A stretch of 64,000 nucleotides of DNA from Polychytrium aggregatum (Eukaryota; Chytridiomycota; Chytridiomycetes; Polychytriales): contig NW_026516250.1 in assembly GCF_025602895.1 (NCBI RefSeq), positions 124,001 through 188,000 of the forward strand, given 5' to 3'. This document shows, in pieces, positions 62,945 to 64,000 of this stretch. The first letter of the stretch is position 1, and the number at the start of each line of letters is the position of its first letter. The position numbers were made by a program, and so were the translations under genes. The notes beneath the pieces are model-generated. The model was not told the DNA's origin. It worked only from the letters and a program-made list of their open reading frames with translations, and made no database searches.

Positions 62945-64000
62945 ATGCTTCTCCGGCACTGCCACGCCGTTTGTCTTGGGATCCTTGCGCTTGCGCTGGG
63001 CCTTCTGCCTCGGACGCTCGCCGAGCTGGTCGCTCCCGGCCAGCATGTGCTGGACCACCAGCTGTTCCATTACTACGCCATCCAGGTCAAGTCATCCCCC
63101 GATCCGGTTTCTCAAGCCAAGGCCGTTGCCGACCGTCTGGGCTTCCAGTTCGTTGGCCGTGTCGGCGAGCTGGACGACTACTTTCTGCTCGCCTCCGAAA
63201 AGCCATCGGAGCACCGGTCTGCCGATGCCGACCATCCCGCTGTCGCCGACCACCATGCCAGAGTCAAGAAGCGCTTTGCCGAGGAGGATCATGTTCTGTG
63301 GGTCAACGAGCAAGTTCCCAAGCGACGGCTCTTCAAGCGGACGGGCATGCCTGCCGACCCTCTTTCCCCGCGCAGCTCGCCCGAGCAGCAATTTGGTATC
63401 AAGGATCCCGATTTCGTACACCAGTGGCATCTGGTATGAGCTTCTCTGGCCCATTGCTTCTGGTCTCGTCCCGACGGCCATAGCCGTCCCGTGTCGATCG
63501 CGATTTGATCCATGGCGATTCAGCCAGCGGTCAGTCCCAGAGGAGCGGCAGCTGGGCAGTTCTCCACCATCCGCCCAATGCTGTTTCGATACGACGGCGT
63601 GCTTGTGGTCGCATGTCTCAATACAAGACCTAACTGGGCCACGTCTGGCTCTGATTCGTGACGCCGGGCTGTCCATGATCGTCATCCAGGTGAACCGAGC
63701 CAATCGTGGAAACGACATCAACGTCACCGGCATCTGGGCCAAGGGCTACCATGGCCGGGGGGCAACCGTGTGCTTCATTGACGACGGACTGGACTACGAG
63801 CATCCCGATCTGAAGCCCAACTTTGTAAGCCCACTGTTCTCGTTGTTGCTGCCGTTACTTCTCGCCTGCTCTGGGAACCGCCGCACCGGACTCTCTAACT
63901 CCAGTTCTACCCAACGGATCGTATTTCGTAGTACGCCGCAGGCTCATATGACTACAATGTCCACACCGCCCTGCCCAAACCCACCCTCAGCGACGACAAC
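62945..64000 (+). CDS. KEX2: Kexin-like proprotein convertase, 5' part
   Basis: Subtilisin-family (S8B) endoprotease that cleaves secreted precursors after dibasic sites in the late Golgi. Exons seen: 62945-63433, 63690-63824 and 63932-64000, which runs off the window; 231 residues so far. The signal peptide is MLLRHCHAVCLGILALALGL and a few more residues. The prodomain contains HYYAIQVKSS, ADRLGFQFVGRVGELDDYFL and a dibasic Lys131-Arg132 site (RRLFKR) for self-cleavage. The mature part begins with the convertase signature DPDFVHQWHLVN, then GNDINVTGIWAKGYHGRG and FIDDGLDYEHPDL with catalytic Asp194. Next is YAAGSYDYNVHTALPKP. The His and Ser of the triad lie beyond the window. Confidence 0.93.

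Overview
The window looks like nuclear DNA from an intron-rich, GC-rich fungus. An early-diverging zoosporic (chytrid-like) fungus fits best, but this is inferred from gene content and style, not shown by a marker gene. Fungal signs are two Slt2-type cell-wall-integrity MAP kinases, a kexin precursor, a POS5-like NAD kinase with a mitochondrial presequence, and dense short GT-AG introns. There are no operons, ribosome binding sites, CRISPR arrays or prokaryotic signals. I rebuilt gene models by hand: splice sites were accepted when the phases agreed and a conserved family motif ran across the junction.

Layout. 0.5-3.5 kb (+): serine-rich coiled-coil protein. 6.6-7.5 kb (+): small Pro/Tyr/Ser-rich protein. 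8.2-10.0 kb (+): Ser/Ala-rich protein of unknown function. 10.5-13.4 kb (-): NAD/NADH kinase in 11 exons, one only 8 nt long. 14.3-16.3 kb (+): secreted GDSL phospholipase-B-like enzyme. 16.9-18.3 kb (+): short-chain dehydrogenase with a GC-AG intron. 19.0-20.9 kb (+): G-protein alpha subunit. 21.2-22.5 kb (-): exosome subunit Rrp40. 23.3-24.2 kb: a large inverted repeat, probably decayed element DNA. 24.5-27.2 kb (-): F-box/WD40 protein. 28.2-29.3 kb (-): DM9-repeat protein. 30.5-36.0 kb (-): short ABCC transporter. 37.5-40.9 and 41.8-44.6 kb (-): tandem Slt2-type MAP kinases sharing all 11 intron positions. 45.8-52.7 kb (+): kinesin-4-like motor. 53.3-55.0 kb (+): unrecognised charged protein. 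55.5-56.8 and 59.8-60.6 kb (-): two related bHLH transcription factors. 62.9-64.0 kb (+): 5' end of a kexin-like protease, cut by the window edge.

How the genes relate. This is an ordinary eukaryotic neighbourhood, not a dedicated cluster. The G-alpha subunit, the two MAP kinases and the two bHLH factors are all signalling or regulatory genes, but nothing in the sequence ties them into one pathway. Two local duplications (MAPK and bHLH) stand out. Intergenic and intronic DNA carries many short tandem repeats. I did not find a convincing new biological system; the best leads are the MAPK duplication, the 8-nt exon, the GC-AG introns, the unusual G-alpha and the inverted repeat.
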